From positions 8,730,373 through 8,794,372 of the forward strand of contig OX291548.1 of the NCBI GenBank assembly GCA_946406115.1: a stretch of DNA of 64,000 nt, given 5' to 3'. Made by a program: the position numbers and the translations under genes. The stretch comes from Apoda limacodes (lineage: Eukaryota; Arthropoda; Insecta; Lepidoptera; Limacodidae). Shown here in pieces: positions 55,401 through 64,000 of this stretch (within the stretch, counting starts at the first letter, position 1; each line of letters begins with the position of its first letter). The notes under the pieces were generated by a model. That model had not been told where the DNA came from. It worked only from the letters and a program-made list of their open reading frames with translations, and ran no database searches.

Positions 55401-56554
55401 TGATTCACATAAACTATTTCAGCTACTCCCTTCTATTTTTACTCTATGGTATTCGATTGATGCTGCTTATTTTAGTAGCAGTTAATTTTAAGCCACGGCT
55501 TGAAAAACTTTCGCACGCGTGAATCAGCATGTTTGTAGATTGTTCCCAGATATTTATTGTATGTAAATAAGATGTTTAGGATTCATGGGCTCAAAATTAT
55601 TGGAATTTGGGTGTGATTCTATAAAAACAAACCATTGTTATATTATTTTCGGAAAATGTAAGACAATCAGCGTTGTTGAGTTTCTGTCTTCATAGAAATG
55701 TGTGAAACAGATTTCGTCAAGTCTAAACGTTCTACCATTTGTCAATTTTAGGGTAAAAAACGGTAACTATTATACAGTGTGTCATATCTCGACAGACAGA
55801 TATGACAAAACTGTATAATTTTTAAGCGATAGGTATATACCTATCGTAGACAAATGATAAAAAAAGTAATTTGAACGCTTATAGTTTCGTCATTTGTTTT
55901 TAGTATCGTAGATATGTGGTAAAAACCGGACCCAATGTAAAATAGTTTCCTATCCATTCTTTCTTATTATTCGCCCACTTGACTAATTTGTGGTTTCGAA
56001 GAAAAATTGAAGAAAGTTCTAAGTTTCGTAAATTTTGTTTTAAGGACCAACTGAAAAAATGAAATTTGTTTCTAGGGCATCTAACAATTAAAAAATAAAC
56101 TTTTTTTAACAAAAACATAAACCGACTTCAAATCCACTAAAAAGTAAAAAATAAGCCCCTATAGCAGATTTGTTGACAGAACATTTAGTTACATCTTTTA
56201 TTCGCCTTGAAGTCTACTTAAATAAAAACGTATAAGTAAGTTTTTAACGCGCAGATACATACATAAGTACGTCTAGGATGTGTGTTTATAAATATTTGGA
56301 TAGATGTTGTGTACTTGGTCATTTGGCTCCTGCATGGCTGATTGGTACTGGCCGGGAGTTTCTTGTCACTTCTTCTCCCTTACATTAAAGACTTGTAGTG
56401 CTTCACATGGTGTGCCCCCTATACAATCTATAAAACCATACGCCATTAAAACATATTATAATTATTTTTTTTATTTAAACTATTTACATAGTACAGCTCA
56501 TTAAGTGTTTTAATACAAATATGTATTTATTAGTTGATTCACAATCATTTTTGG
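55401..56554. other. No gene recognised
   Basis: AT-rich; 56,325-56,425 is slightly GC-richer (GGCTGATTGGTACTGGCCGG) and may be a repeat fragment. Confidence 0.35.
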
Positions 56555-56730
56555 ATTTCCGTACCCAACAAAGAACCCTAGAGTTTCGCCATGTCCGTCC
56601 GTCTGTTCGCGACTTAGCTCAAAGATCATAAGTACTAGTAAGGTGTGGTATACGTATTAATTAGGCCGACAAAGTAATATAATAAAAAAAATATTGAGGG
56701 GGTGTGCAAAACCATGTTTTGATTCATTGA
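56555..56730 (-). repeat. Partial GGAACCCTAAAAA-family repeat
   Basis: TTTCCGTACCCAACAAAGAA, CCCTAGAGTTTCGCCATGTC and CGTCCGTCTGTTCGCGACTT match the inverted 3' part of the copy at 12,973-13,721. 56,731-57,479 holds nothing recognised. Confidence 0.75.
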
Positions 56731-57479
56731 TGCGTTTCTGAAAAATTAAGCTTCAAAGTGCAAATTATTGTTAGAGCCCAAGCATTTGACCGCTTTTGTT
56801 GTTTCGTTTGTAGTTTTACAAAGAATAACAATTTCCTTTGTATTATACAAATAATAACTATTACGTCAAACTCATTTTAAATATATTTTGCTATAATATT
56901 TCAATCAGGCATTATTTTAATTTTCCAAAGTTAGAAGACTAGTATACGTAAAATATAAATGTATAATTGCGTAACCCATCTGCCAAATCTCATTGACCTT
57001 TCATATCTCTCTGTATATTGTATGTTAAAGCTATGTTGTCAGCCATTAATAGGACTATATGTCCGACATACTTAAGTACCCCACAGGTCACCACACCATT
57101 TTTTTTGTTCACATCCCACATCCAAACACCCAATAATATCAATATTGCTTTCTTATTTTATTTGAATTGAACTCTGTTATACTAATTGTTTTATCCCGCC
57201 CGTTGCTATCTGGAACGCGCTGCAAGAACGTAGGTTTAAAATTTAGGTTTTAGATCCTGTCTCTATTTTTTTTTTTGTTTCTGTTAAAGTTCTTAGCAGG
57301 AATAGGGCTTCCCCGGTCCCCATAGAGGATATCAGGACAGACAGACGTGGTCTATGTAAGTACAACAAACTACCAATTTGAGGTAAGTAATAGTCATTCC
57401 TCTAACGTTATAATACAGGAGGATTTCGTGTTACCCGTCAATAGGAGAAAACACTATACACTATAATATAATAAAGCTA

Positions 57480-57610
57480 AAGAGTTTCTTTGTTTTTTTG
57501 TTTAAAGGCGTTAATCTAAGGAAGCAGAGGTCTGATTTGAAAAATTCTATTTGCAATCGATAGCCCAATTCTTGAGGAAGGTTATAGGCTATTAAATATC
57601 AGGTTACGAG
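57480..57610 (-). mobile_element. RTE-tail-like repeat fragment
   Basis: GGCGTTAATCTAAGGAAGCA, GAGGTCTGATTTGAAAAATT and ATTCTTGAGGAAGGTTATAG follow the inverted repeat order also seen at 47,710-47,835. Confidence 0.5.
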
Positions 57611-57707
57611 ACTTGGGAGCAAAAAGGAAAATAGTGGAAGCGAGCTATAAGATAGAGCATGGCGCTACAGCGCCAAAGAAACGGAAAGGGCGGTATAACG
57701 TCTGCCA

Positions 57708-57782
57708 GGGAGCTTATTGGGAACAGTCTCGAGTCTTAATAAGCTTATAGCAATAAGCTTATTAAGTTCATAATAAGCTCCC
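57708..57782. repeat. Nested double hairpin
   Basis: Inner arms CTTAATAAGCTTAT (57,735-57,748) and ATAAGCTTATTAAG (57,753-57,766) are perfect around a 4-nt loop. Outer arms GGGAGCTTATT (57,708-57,718) and AATAAGCTCCC (57,772-57,782) are also perfect. AATAAGCT or its complement occurs four times. Confidence 0.9.
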
Positions 57783-58255
57783 TTGTAAGCTAGTCAATCT
57801 TTACTTATATTAGAAATGCGAGTGTTTGTTAGTCAATCACGCCAACGTATTGCTAATTTACTCATTGCCAAATTTTGCCGAAACGTCTGTCGTAGAACCC
57901 ATATTAAGAATAAGATCGTATAAACTTTTATTACACCGCAAACACGTAAATTTAATTAGACTTTAAAGAAAGGACGGAGCAGTAGGCAAAACAGTGGTAA
58001 GCATGTATTAGAATAAGCATATAATCTGCGTCGACATACTGTATATCTTCTCTCAAATATTTTGAAAATCCTTTGTCATGGTAGTCATGAACCAACAATT
58101 TCGTTTTGAAAAAGATCCTAAATAGGACTAGTAGTTCCTGATATTAGCGTGTTAAAAACTTACAAGCTGTATATTTTACAACTAAAGTAGGTTGTGGTAT
58201 ATGTATACTTTGTGAAAAAGAGAACTCATATTACGTAACAAAAATTTGTTTGGTT

Positions 58256-58560
58256 CATCCTACTAATATTATAAATGTGAAAGTTTGTATATCTGGATGG
58301 ATGTTTGTTATTCAATCACGCTTTAACTGGACGCATCGGGATGAAATTTTCATATATTTAGGTTAGGTCCTGGAATAGCATATAGGCTACTATTTATCTC
58401 GAAAAATGCAAAAGTTCCCGCGGAAATAACGATAACAGAGTTTAAAGAACAATAAATGTAGCTATAGCAAACTTCATTAGTATAATTAAGGGGATAGTTA
58501 AGGAGTTCCACGCCGATAACCGAATTCGGGGCCGGCGGAGCCGCTGGCAAAGTCTAATTT
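58256..58560 (-). mobile_element. RTE-tail/Metulj-like repeat, near full length
   Basis: CCTACTAATATTATAAATGT, GAAAGTTTG, CAATCACGCTTTAACTGG, GATGAAATTTTCATATA, AAGTTCCCGCGGAAATAACG and GGAGTTCCACGCCGATAACC are present, ending GGAGCCGCTGGCAAAGTCTA. It is the most complete copy of the class here and shares its 3' half with the first copy at 8005-8262. Confidence 0.75.
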
Positions 58561-59101
58561 ATTATAATTTTAGATATCTTCCTTTTCCATGAAATAATGT
58601 TATTTAAAAGAATTTTTTTTTAAAAAAATTGGCGTTACTTAAGACAACGTTTTTAGAGTTAATATTACTCTTTTCACTGAGGTGAGATGATGGTTTGATT
58701 CAAGACTAACAAAATGATGTAGTGTGATAGATTTGTCTTCAAATAAAGTACGATATATCTACTTTTTAAGCAATTTAGGATTGGCGTATTGCTGATTAGT
58801 TAAGATGCCGACCGATGAACCGAAAAGCCGACTTCTTCAATTTCGCAGCAATCATCATCAACCGTTATGTTTTAAAACGATTTCCAATGAACATGGAAGA
58901 ATAAACTAATGGAAACAGGAAATACAATTTCTTCAAGGATTAAGTCAGCCTAAATACACAATAATGTACTAAACCGAATCCTCGGCTGCGTTTAAAATAA
59001 TCGTTTACAACACCAGAGTTAACACGCTAACTCGAGCCTGAAAATATCCAAATGATAACCGATGTTAGAACTGTCATTTTATACAAGCGGAACTCCTTAT
59101 A
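58561..59101. other. No gene recognised
   Basis: AT-rich, no recognised feature; the TA at 59,100-59,101 is the left flank of the next element. Confidence 0.4.
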
Positions 59102-59463
59102 GGCCAGTCAAATGAGAAAATAAAACAACATTAATTGGTAGAGTTTTGAACCTTGGTGTACATGTTCATTAAGACCTCCCGTTGTGCATACTAAAAGTCC
59201 CCGTAATCCGACATTAAAAAGTTTTTTTTATATTTTTGCTATCAATATACAGTTTTGTTTCTGTTTTCTCCTAAAATTTTCATATATTAGATATATATTC
59301 CAATAACTTATTCCATGACACTACCTGGAGATAGAAAAACCGACAGAGATGAGGGTGGAGTCCGCGTGGTGAATAAGAATAGCCACTAGGCTAGACTAAC
59401 CAACCATCAGCTGATCATCATCGCGTTAGATTCCGATAAAAAACACCTATCCTGAGTAGAACG

Positions 59464-59494
<31 letters not shown>

Positions 59495-60417
59495 CCACTA
59501 AGGTGGCAAACAAGCTTACGGCCCGCCTGATGGTAAGCGGTCACCGTAGCCTATGGACGCTTGCAACACCAGGGGTATCACTTGCGCGTTGCCGACCCTT
59601 CAGAAATCTAATAACTTCTTTCTTGAAGAACTCCATACTGTAGTCCTTGCAGAAAACCTTGGCAGGGAGCTCATTCCACAACTTAAGCGTTCGCGGGAGG
59701 AAGTTTCTCTGAAACCGCACTGTACGCAACCATTTAGGTTCTAAAGTGTGAGAATGAATTCCCTGCCGATGGCGAGCGGTGCGATGGTAGAAAGTAGCCG
59801 TGGGCATCATTTCGAACAATTCCTCAGAACACAACCCATTGTACAAGCGGTAGAACACACACAGTGAGGCAAAGTCTCTCCTCAGACTTAAGGGCTCGAT
59901 ACCGCAAGTGAGTTTGGGATCGTCGACAATTCTCACAGCCCGTCGTTGAACCGAGTCAAAAGGTCCAAGCTGGTATCCGGGTGCACCTGCCCCGAGATGG
60001 CAGCAGTACTCCATATGGGGCCGAACTTGCGACTTGTAAAGTAACAACCTTTGCCCCGACGTGAAGTACTGCTTCGCTCTGTTGAGTACACCAAGTTTTT
60101 TGGACGCCAGCTTTACCTTATCTTGTAAATGATCTCGGAACTGAACATCGCTGGAGATGTCGACACCAAGGATCCCAATGCTCTTGGAGATGGAGAGGGG
60201 AGTGTTCTGGAATTGTGGGACCATAGTGAATGGAGTTTTCTTAGCGGTGAACGCGCACACTTGTGTCTTTGTAGGGTTGAATCGGACCAAGTTTACCCGT
60301 CCCCAGTCAGAGACCTGGGACAGTGTGGTCTCGATTTGAGACACAAGTTCTCCGCGGTTTTCCTCCACAACGGAACGAGGGATGTTTGCACGACCCGTGT
60401 AAAAAGTGTCTCCAGTA
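59464..60417 (-). mobile_element. 5'-truncated non-LTR retrotransposon with poly(A)
   Basis: On the minus strand the copy begins inside the reverse transcriptase just after the catalytic YADD region (TGDTFYTGRAN, near 60,417), runs through the complete C terminus and 3' UTR (GGTGACCGCTTACCATCAGG, CACCTTAGTGGTATA), and ends in 28 A (plus-strand T run 59,464-59,491). 5' truncation plus a long uninterrupted A tail is the mark of a recent target-primed insertion. No target duplication was recognised. Confidence 0.88.
59541..60417 (-). CDS. Non-LTR reverse transcriptase C-terminal ORF
   Basis: About 292 uninterrupted element codons; the frame extends into flanking DNA to an ATG at 60,461 that is not native. 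Order: YTGRANIPRSVVEENRGELV, VRFNPTKTQVCAF, SISKSIGILGVDISSDVQFR, ASKKLGVLNRAKQYF, the LLYKSQVRPHMEYCCHLGAG block, SVQRRAVRIV, LYNGLCSEELFEMMPTATF, HTLEPKWLRTVRFQRNFLPR and LWNELPAKVF, ending in RQRASDTPGVASVHRLR. This is the thumb and connection region of a Jockey/CR1-superfamily LINE of moths. It lacks endonuclease and catalytic palm, so it cannot act alone. The intact frame argues for a young insertion. Confidence 0.88.
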
Positions 60418-60461
60418 GGCAAGGTTCTCGACAGACTGATATACAAACTCAATTTTAACAT

Positions 60462-61826
60462 TATGACTGCTACTAACTACGCCGTTAATGACAACCATAG
60501 GCTGGTACATACTCAACATAGCGTTTCTACAAAACATTAGCCTAAGTTTGCGCCCCATAGAAGTACTGAATGAACTTTGCTTTTACAATCTCTTGATATT
60601 ATGTCCCTTGGGCCCCAGGCCTACGAAGCTACTGCGCCAGACTAATAAACGGGGACAAATTCAAGAAAGCTCTTAAAATAATCATCTTACCACAGCTAGA
60701 TCTCATTCCTGCTCTCATTAGATCTCTAATATTGATGTGGTCATAGAATCACCAACAGTCACTCGCAAGCTACTATTAGCAAGTGCATAAAATAAAAACT
60801 AGTTCAGAGCGATCACAGTGTATGTGGAACAGCTTATAAATGTAACAGCTTACTAACCGTTGTGTTAGTATATATTGAAAGCTGTTGCCCCGTCAAAAAA
60901 TGGCGCTCCTATAGGTATAAATGTGCTCCGTGAAATCTGTGATGCAGTGCCGCTGTTCTGTTGTCCAAAATAAGTTATCCTTAAAATGAGGTCTATACTT
61001 AGTGTATATGAAATTACCTAACCGTGGTAGTAGTAACCATTAATAAAGTTTACTCAAACCGTTTAGTAAACTAAATTATCTATATGACGAGGGTTTAGGA
61101 CATTTTTACCCTAACTACATCGCGAAAAAATGTAGCTCGACATCCCCCCGTTAAAAATACTTATTAATACAATAATCAGGAGGAAACTTAATTTTGATAG
61201 TCTGCAGAACTTCGTCTGCAATGACAGCAGGTAGAGAGGTAAACGGCGGGAGAGCGCATCACCATTTGACCTCACTGTCTTCCTCGCGGTCATGATTGGT
61301 GTCTACTGGTTTAGTGCTAAGCAAGCATTACGACTCTAAGATTTTTCTAAGCAGTCCACCTTTTCGTGGTCGTCACAGGGATTAATTCAGTCTTTGGAAG
61401 GAAGGCATGGCGCTCAGGGTGTCGACTTCAAAAGCTTTATAGCTCCAGGTAACCTGGAGGCCAGGCTACATCCCTTCCATCGCGTTTTCGTGACTGCTCT
61501 TTCTTTAATACGCCTTTGTCATGTAGGAGTCAGAGGGACATATAATAACTCGAAGAAAGTCAAAGCAAAATGCGTCTAGCTAACAGAAACCTAGGCTTAC
61601 GTTATGTGAACGCGCTACGTCAAGTATTTCCAGCCTATGACTATTGGGAGTATTGCAGTACTATAAATCGGAATAAGTTGCCTAAGTCTTTATGGGAAGT
61701 GAGGCACACCTAAGAGACGATGATCAGCTGATGGCATTGATAGCCAGTCGCAGCTATTTCGTGGTACTTATATCCACCAAGTAGCCCCAAAACACATTCC
61801 GACCCAGCCATACAAATCATGTCACA
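60462..61826. other. No gene recognised
   Basis: Interior of the 59,102-62,202 element. ORFs at 60,488-60,676 (+), 61,111-61,293 (-) and 61,394-61,579 (+) have no domain I recognise. Confidence 0.35.
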
Positions 61827-61902
61827 TAATGCATTTGCCTCTTCCCTCCCCTCCTTTTTTCTCTCTTTCTCACCCTCTCGTCTCTCTCTCTCTTTCTCTC
61901 TT
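61827..61902. repeat. Polypyrimidine (CT-rich) tract
   Basis: About 75 nt almost entirely C and T with (CT)n cores (TCTCTCTCTCTCTTTCTCTC). Simple sequence inside the TIR element. Confidence 0.9.
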
Positions 61903-62202
61903 GGTAGTTTCGCGGAATAAATCTAAAAAATATATTTGAACCAAACATAAAACAAACAGTATATCGCCAGCAAAAAAATAAATAATTTTCCTCTTTAACG
62001 CCGGATCACAGCTAAAATACTAGAGATACAATAGCAATATGCTGAGCTTTTTTATAGGATATTTAATAATCTATAGTTTTTACATACACATTTTTTCCGT
62101 ATCAGCAAAACTTGCCGAGATATAAGCAAAAAACTAACCATTATTGAAAACTCTACCAATTAATGTTTTTTTAGCCCAAAAATGTATCTAATTTGACTGG
62201 CC

Positions 62203-62559
62203 TATTACATTAAAGCGGGCGACTGTGGCGAGGGATGTCAACAATGACAGGGTATAACAACATCTGCCAGATCAGCTAGTTAGATATAAAAACACTACCT
62301 GCCTACAACAATCTGGTAGGATCATACTCAGAGATTGACAGCGTATTTCGTAGTCCGCTGTGAAGTAGAAACGGTCGCAAATGTGTGAAAGAGACGAAGT
62401 GAATTTGCAGCGAGTAGTTATCGGTTTGTATCGTTTTTTTTTTAATTTACAGATAAGAAATAGGTAGTTCTGCAACTACCTTTGTCTTTTTCTAAAAAGT
62501 AAGCAATTCTGTAAGGCTTAAGCTTTAGCTCAAAGATTCTGACATTTGCGCAGCCGCAG
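62203..62559. other. No gene recognised
   Basis: Flank between the TIR element and the right-hand non-LTR copy. No recognised feature. Confidence 0.4.
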
Positions 62560-64000
62560 TCACTGAGACAATCCTCGCTGGTATGGAATGTTTTATTCCT
62601 CACGCGCGAGTAGCTGCCGGTGTCAAAAAACGGCTGTCGTTAAATCAGTCTTGCAGTATGATGCTTGAACCACGGCTCGTGATAATAAGGATTCGAATAT
62701 CTCATCTTCAGAAAACGCAAATCAAATGCTGCCTCGAGGTTCAGTAAGAAAGCAACTGCCAGAGCTAAATACCAATTCATCGGCAAAATAGGCGGGCGAC
62801 TTGCGAGCTATCCCTCTGGAAGTCGTGCTTTCTGGTAGCTTGCTAAAGCTGCCGAAGGGAACTTTTGCCAGTCGTCGTTATCACCAATGCGAAAGACCGA
62901 TGGTGACTTGGCCTATAGTGCTAAAGAGAAAGCCGATACACTGGACAGTCTCTTTGCCTCAAACTCGAATATGAATGACGAAGGCGCTGTACCTACTATA
63001 CCGTGGTGCGGTACGGAAACTTCCATAACCCAGTGGGAAGTCCGGCGGGCGTTTCTTTCTCTAGAGTCTAGACTCTAGACGTTCATAAGTCCAATGGGCC
63101 AGACGGTATACCATCAGTGGTGCTTAAGCACTGTGCTTCTGAGTTATGTCCTGTACTCACGCGCCTCTTCTCGCTTTCCTACCACACTAGGCAATTTCCG
63201 TCTTCATGGAACATGCATATCAATGACATGTTGGACATCAACAACATACATTGCTATGCAGATGACAGTACTGGAGACGCTTACTACACGGGCCGTGCAA
63301 ACATCCCTCGTTCCGTTGTGGAGGAAAAGCGTGGAGACCTTGTGTCTCAAATAGAGATCACTCTGTCCAAGGTCTCTGGCTGGGGACGGGAAAACTTGAT
63401 TCGATTCAACTTTACAAATACACGCGTTCAATGCTAAGACAACCCTATTCACTGTGGTCCTACAATTCCAGAACAGTCCCCTCTCCATATACAAGAGCAT
63501 TGGGATCCTTGGTGTCAACATCTCCAGCGATGTTCAGTTCCGAGATCATTTGCAAGACAAGGTGAAGCTGGCGTCCAAAAAACTTGGTGTACTCAACAGA
63601 GCGAAGCATTACTTCACATCGGGACAAAGGTTGCTGCTTTGCAATTCGCAAGTTCGGCCCCATATGGAGTACTGCTGCTATCTCTGAGCGGGTGCACCCG
63701 ATTACCAGCTCAGGTCTTTTGACTCTGCGTCCCTGTGTGTGTTCTACCGCTTGTACAATGGCACTTGTTCTGAGGAATTTTTCAAAATGATGCCCACGGC
63801 TACTTTCTACCATCGCACCGTTCACCATCGGCAGGGAATTCATTCTCACACTTTAGAACGGAAATGGTCGCGTACAGTAAGGTTCCAGAGAAACTTCCTC
63901 CCGCGAACGCTTGAGTTGTGGAATGTGCTCCCTGCCAAGGTTTTTTTTCTCAAAAGACTAGGTACAGTATGGAATTCCTTAAGAAAGGAGTTATTAGACT
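62560..64000 (+). pseudogene. Rearranged non-LTR retrotransposon, runs off the window
   Basis: Same family as 59,464-60,417, on the plus strand. It begins with the segment before the reverse transcriptase (LSPMRKTDGDLAYSAKEKAD), then NGPDGIPSVVLKHCASELCP and LTRLFSLSYHTRQFPSSW (fingers), then an internal deletion joins directly to INDMLDINNIHCYADDST with catalytic YADD at 63,255-63,266, then YTGRANIPRSVVEEKRGDLV. Later parts (LGVLNRAKHYFTSGQR, SQVRPHMEYCCYL) are in other frames, with a second deletion near 63,725. A 20-bp palindrome at 63,060-63,079 also breaks the frame. The 3' end lies beyond 64,000. Confidence 0.88.

Larger units (their letters stand above)
59102..62202. mobile_element. 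3.1-kb TIR element flanked by TA
   Basis: Left terminus GGCCAGTCAAATGAGAAAAT ... CATTAATTGGTAGAGTTTTG (59,102-59,149). The right terminus, inverted, is GGCCAGTCAAATTAGATACA ... CATTAATTGGTAGAGTTTTC (62,202 back to about 62,139). The inverted repeats are about 50-64 bp with one insertion or deletion, and TA lies on both outer sides. A non-LTR copy (59,464-60,417) has inserted into the interior. No transposase was recognised in 60,420-62,138, so it is non-autonomous or gutted. TA flanks would fit a Tc1/mariner-type origin. Confidence 0.6.

Noticed and set aside
60129..60458. Plus-strand ORFs within 59,541-60,460
   Set aside because: They are antisense to the well-supported LINE ORF on the minus strand.

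Overview
The window looks like nuclear DNA of a moth or butterfly. It is AT-rich, has no rRNA or canonical tRNA gene, and no host gene could be recognised on either strand. What can be read is a dense graveyard of transposable elements typical of Lepidoptera: tRNA-derived SINEs with A and B boxes, RTE-tail-like dispersed repeats, a family that starts CAAGTGCGAGTCGGACTCG and ends GGAACCCTAAAAA, and remnants of nearly every eukaryotic transposon class. These family assignments rest on motifs read by eye and on recalled family features; no database search was run.

Layout. 1-11.3 kb: 3' ends of a non-LTR family, a perfect 7 x 24-bp tandem repeat (1301-1468), a (CA)n tract, two SINEs, RTE-tail-like repeats and a MITE nested in a non-LTR copy. 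11.5-21.2 kb: SINEs, a near-complete 750-bp dispersed repeat, small hairpins and a 131-bp inverted-repeat element. 21.3-23.2 kb: a decayed BEL/Pao retrotransposon (RNase H and integrase). 26.2-27.6 kb: a pogo-like transposase remnant, a candidate MITE and a non-LTR reverse transcriptase fragment. 30.35-31.05 kb: a 670-bp retroelement 3' end with an intact CCHC plus nuclease-like ORF, bounded by a perfect 17-bp direct repeat. 31.7-32.6 kb: a mariner. 35.1-35.6 kb: a non-LTR RNase H.

The most striking object is at 35,693-44,496. It is an 8.8-kb fold-back element bounded by AATATT on both sides (a candidate 6-bp target duplication), with AG...CT termini, GC-rich tandem repeats at each end, and both arms carrying decayed, oppositely oriented copies of a protein-primed-type DNA polymerase B gene. 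The left arm holds an extra tandem 1.56-kb copy. I interpret it as a non-autonomous, Polinton/Maverick-like fold-back element.

44.5-64 kb: a Helitron helicase tail, a second mariner sharing its inverted repeat with the first, a Penelope-like GIY-YIG remnant with a 62-bp inverted copy of its own 3' end, a DDE-like ORF, an RTE-like tail, a nested hairpin, a 3.1-kb TA-flanked inverted-repeat element containing a 5'-truncated non-LTR copy with a long poly(A), and a rearranged copy of the same non-LTR family running off the right edge.

No operons or host pathways are apparent. The elements are related only by nesting and shared family membership.
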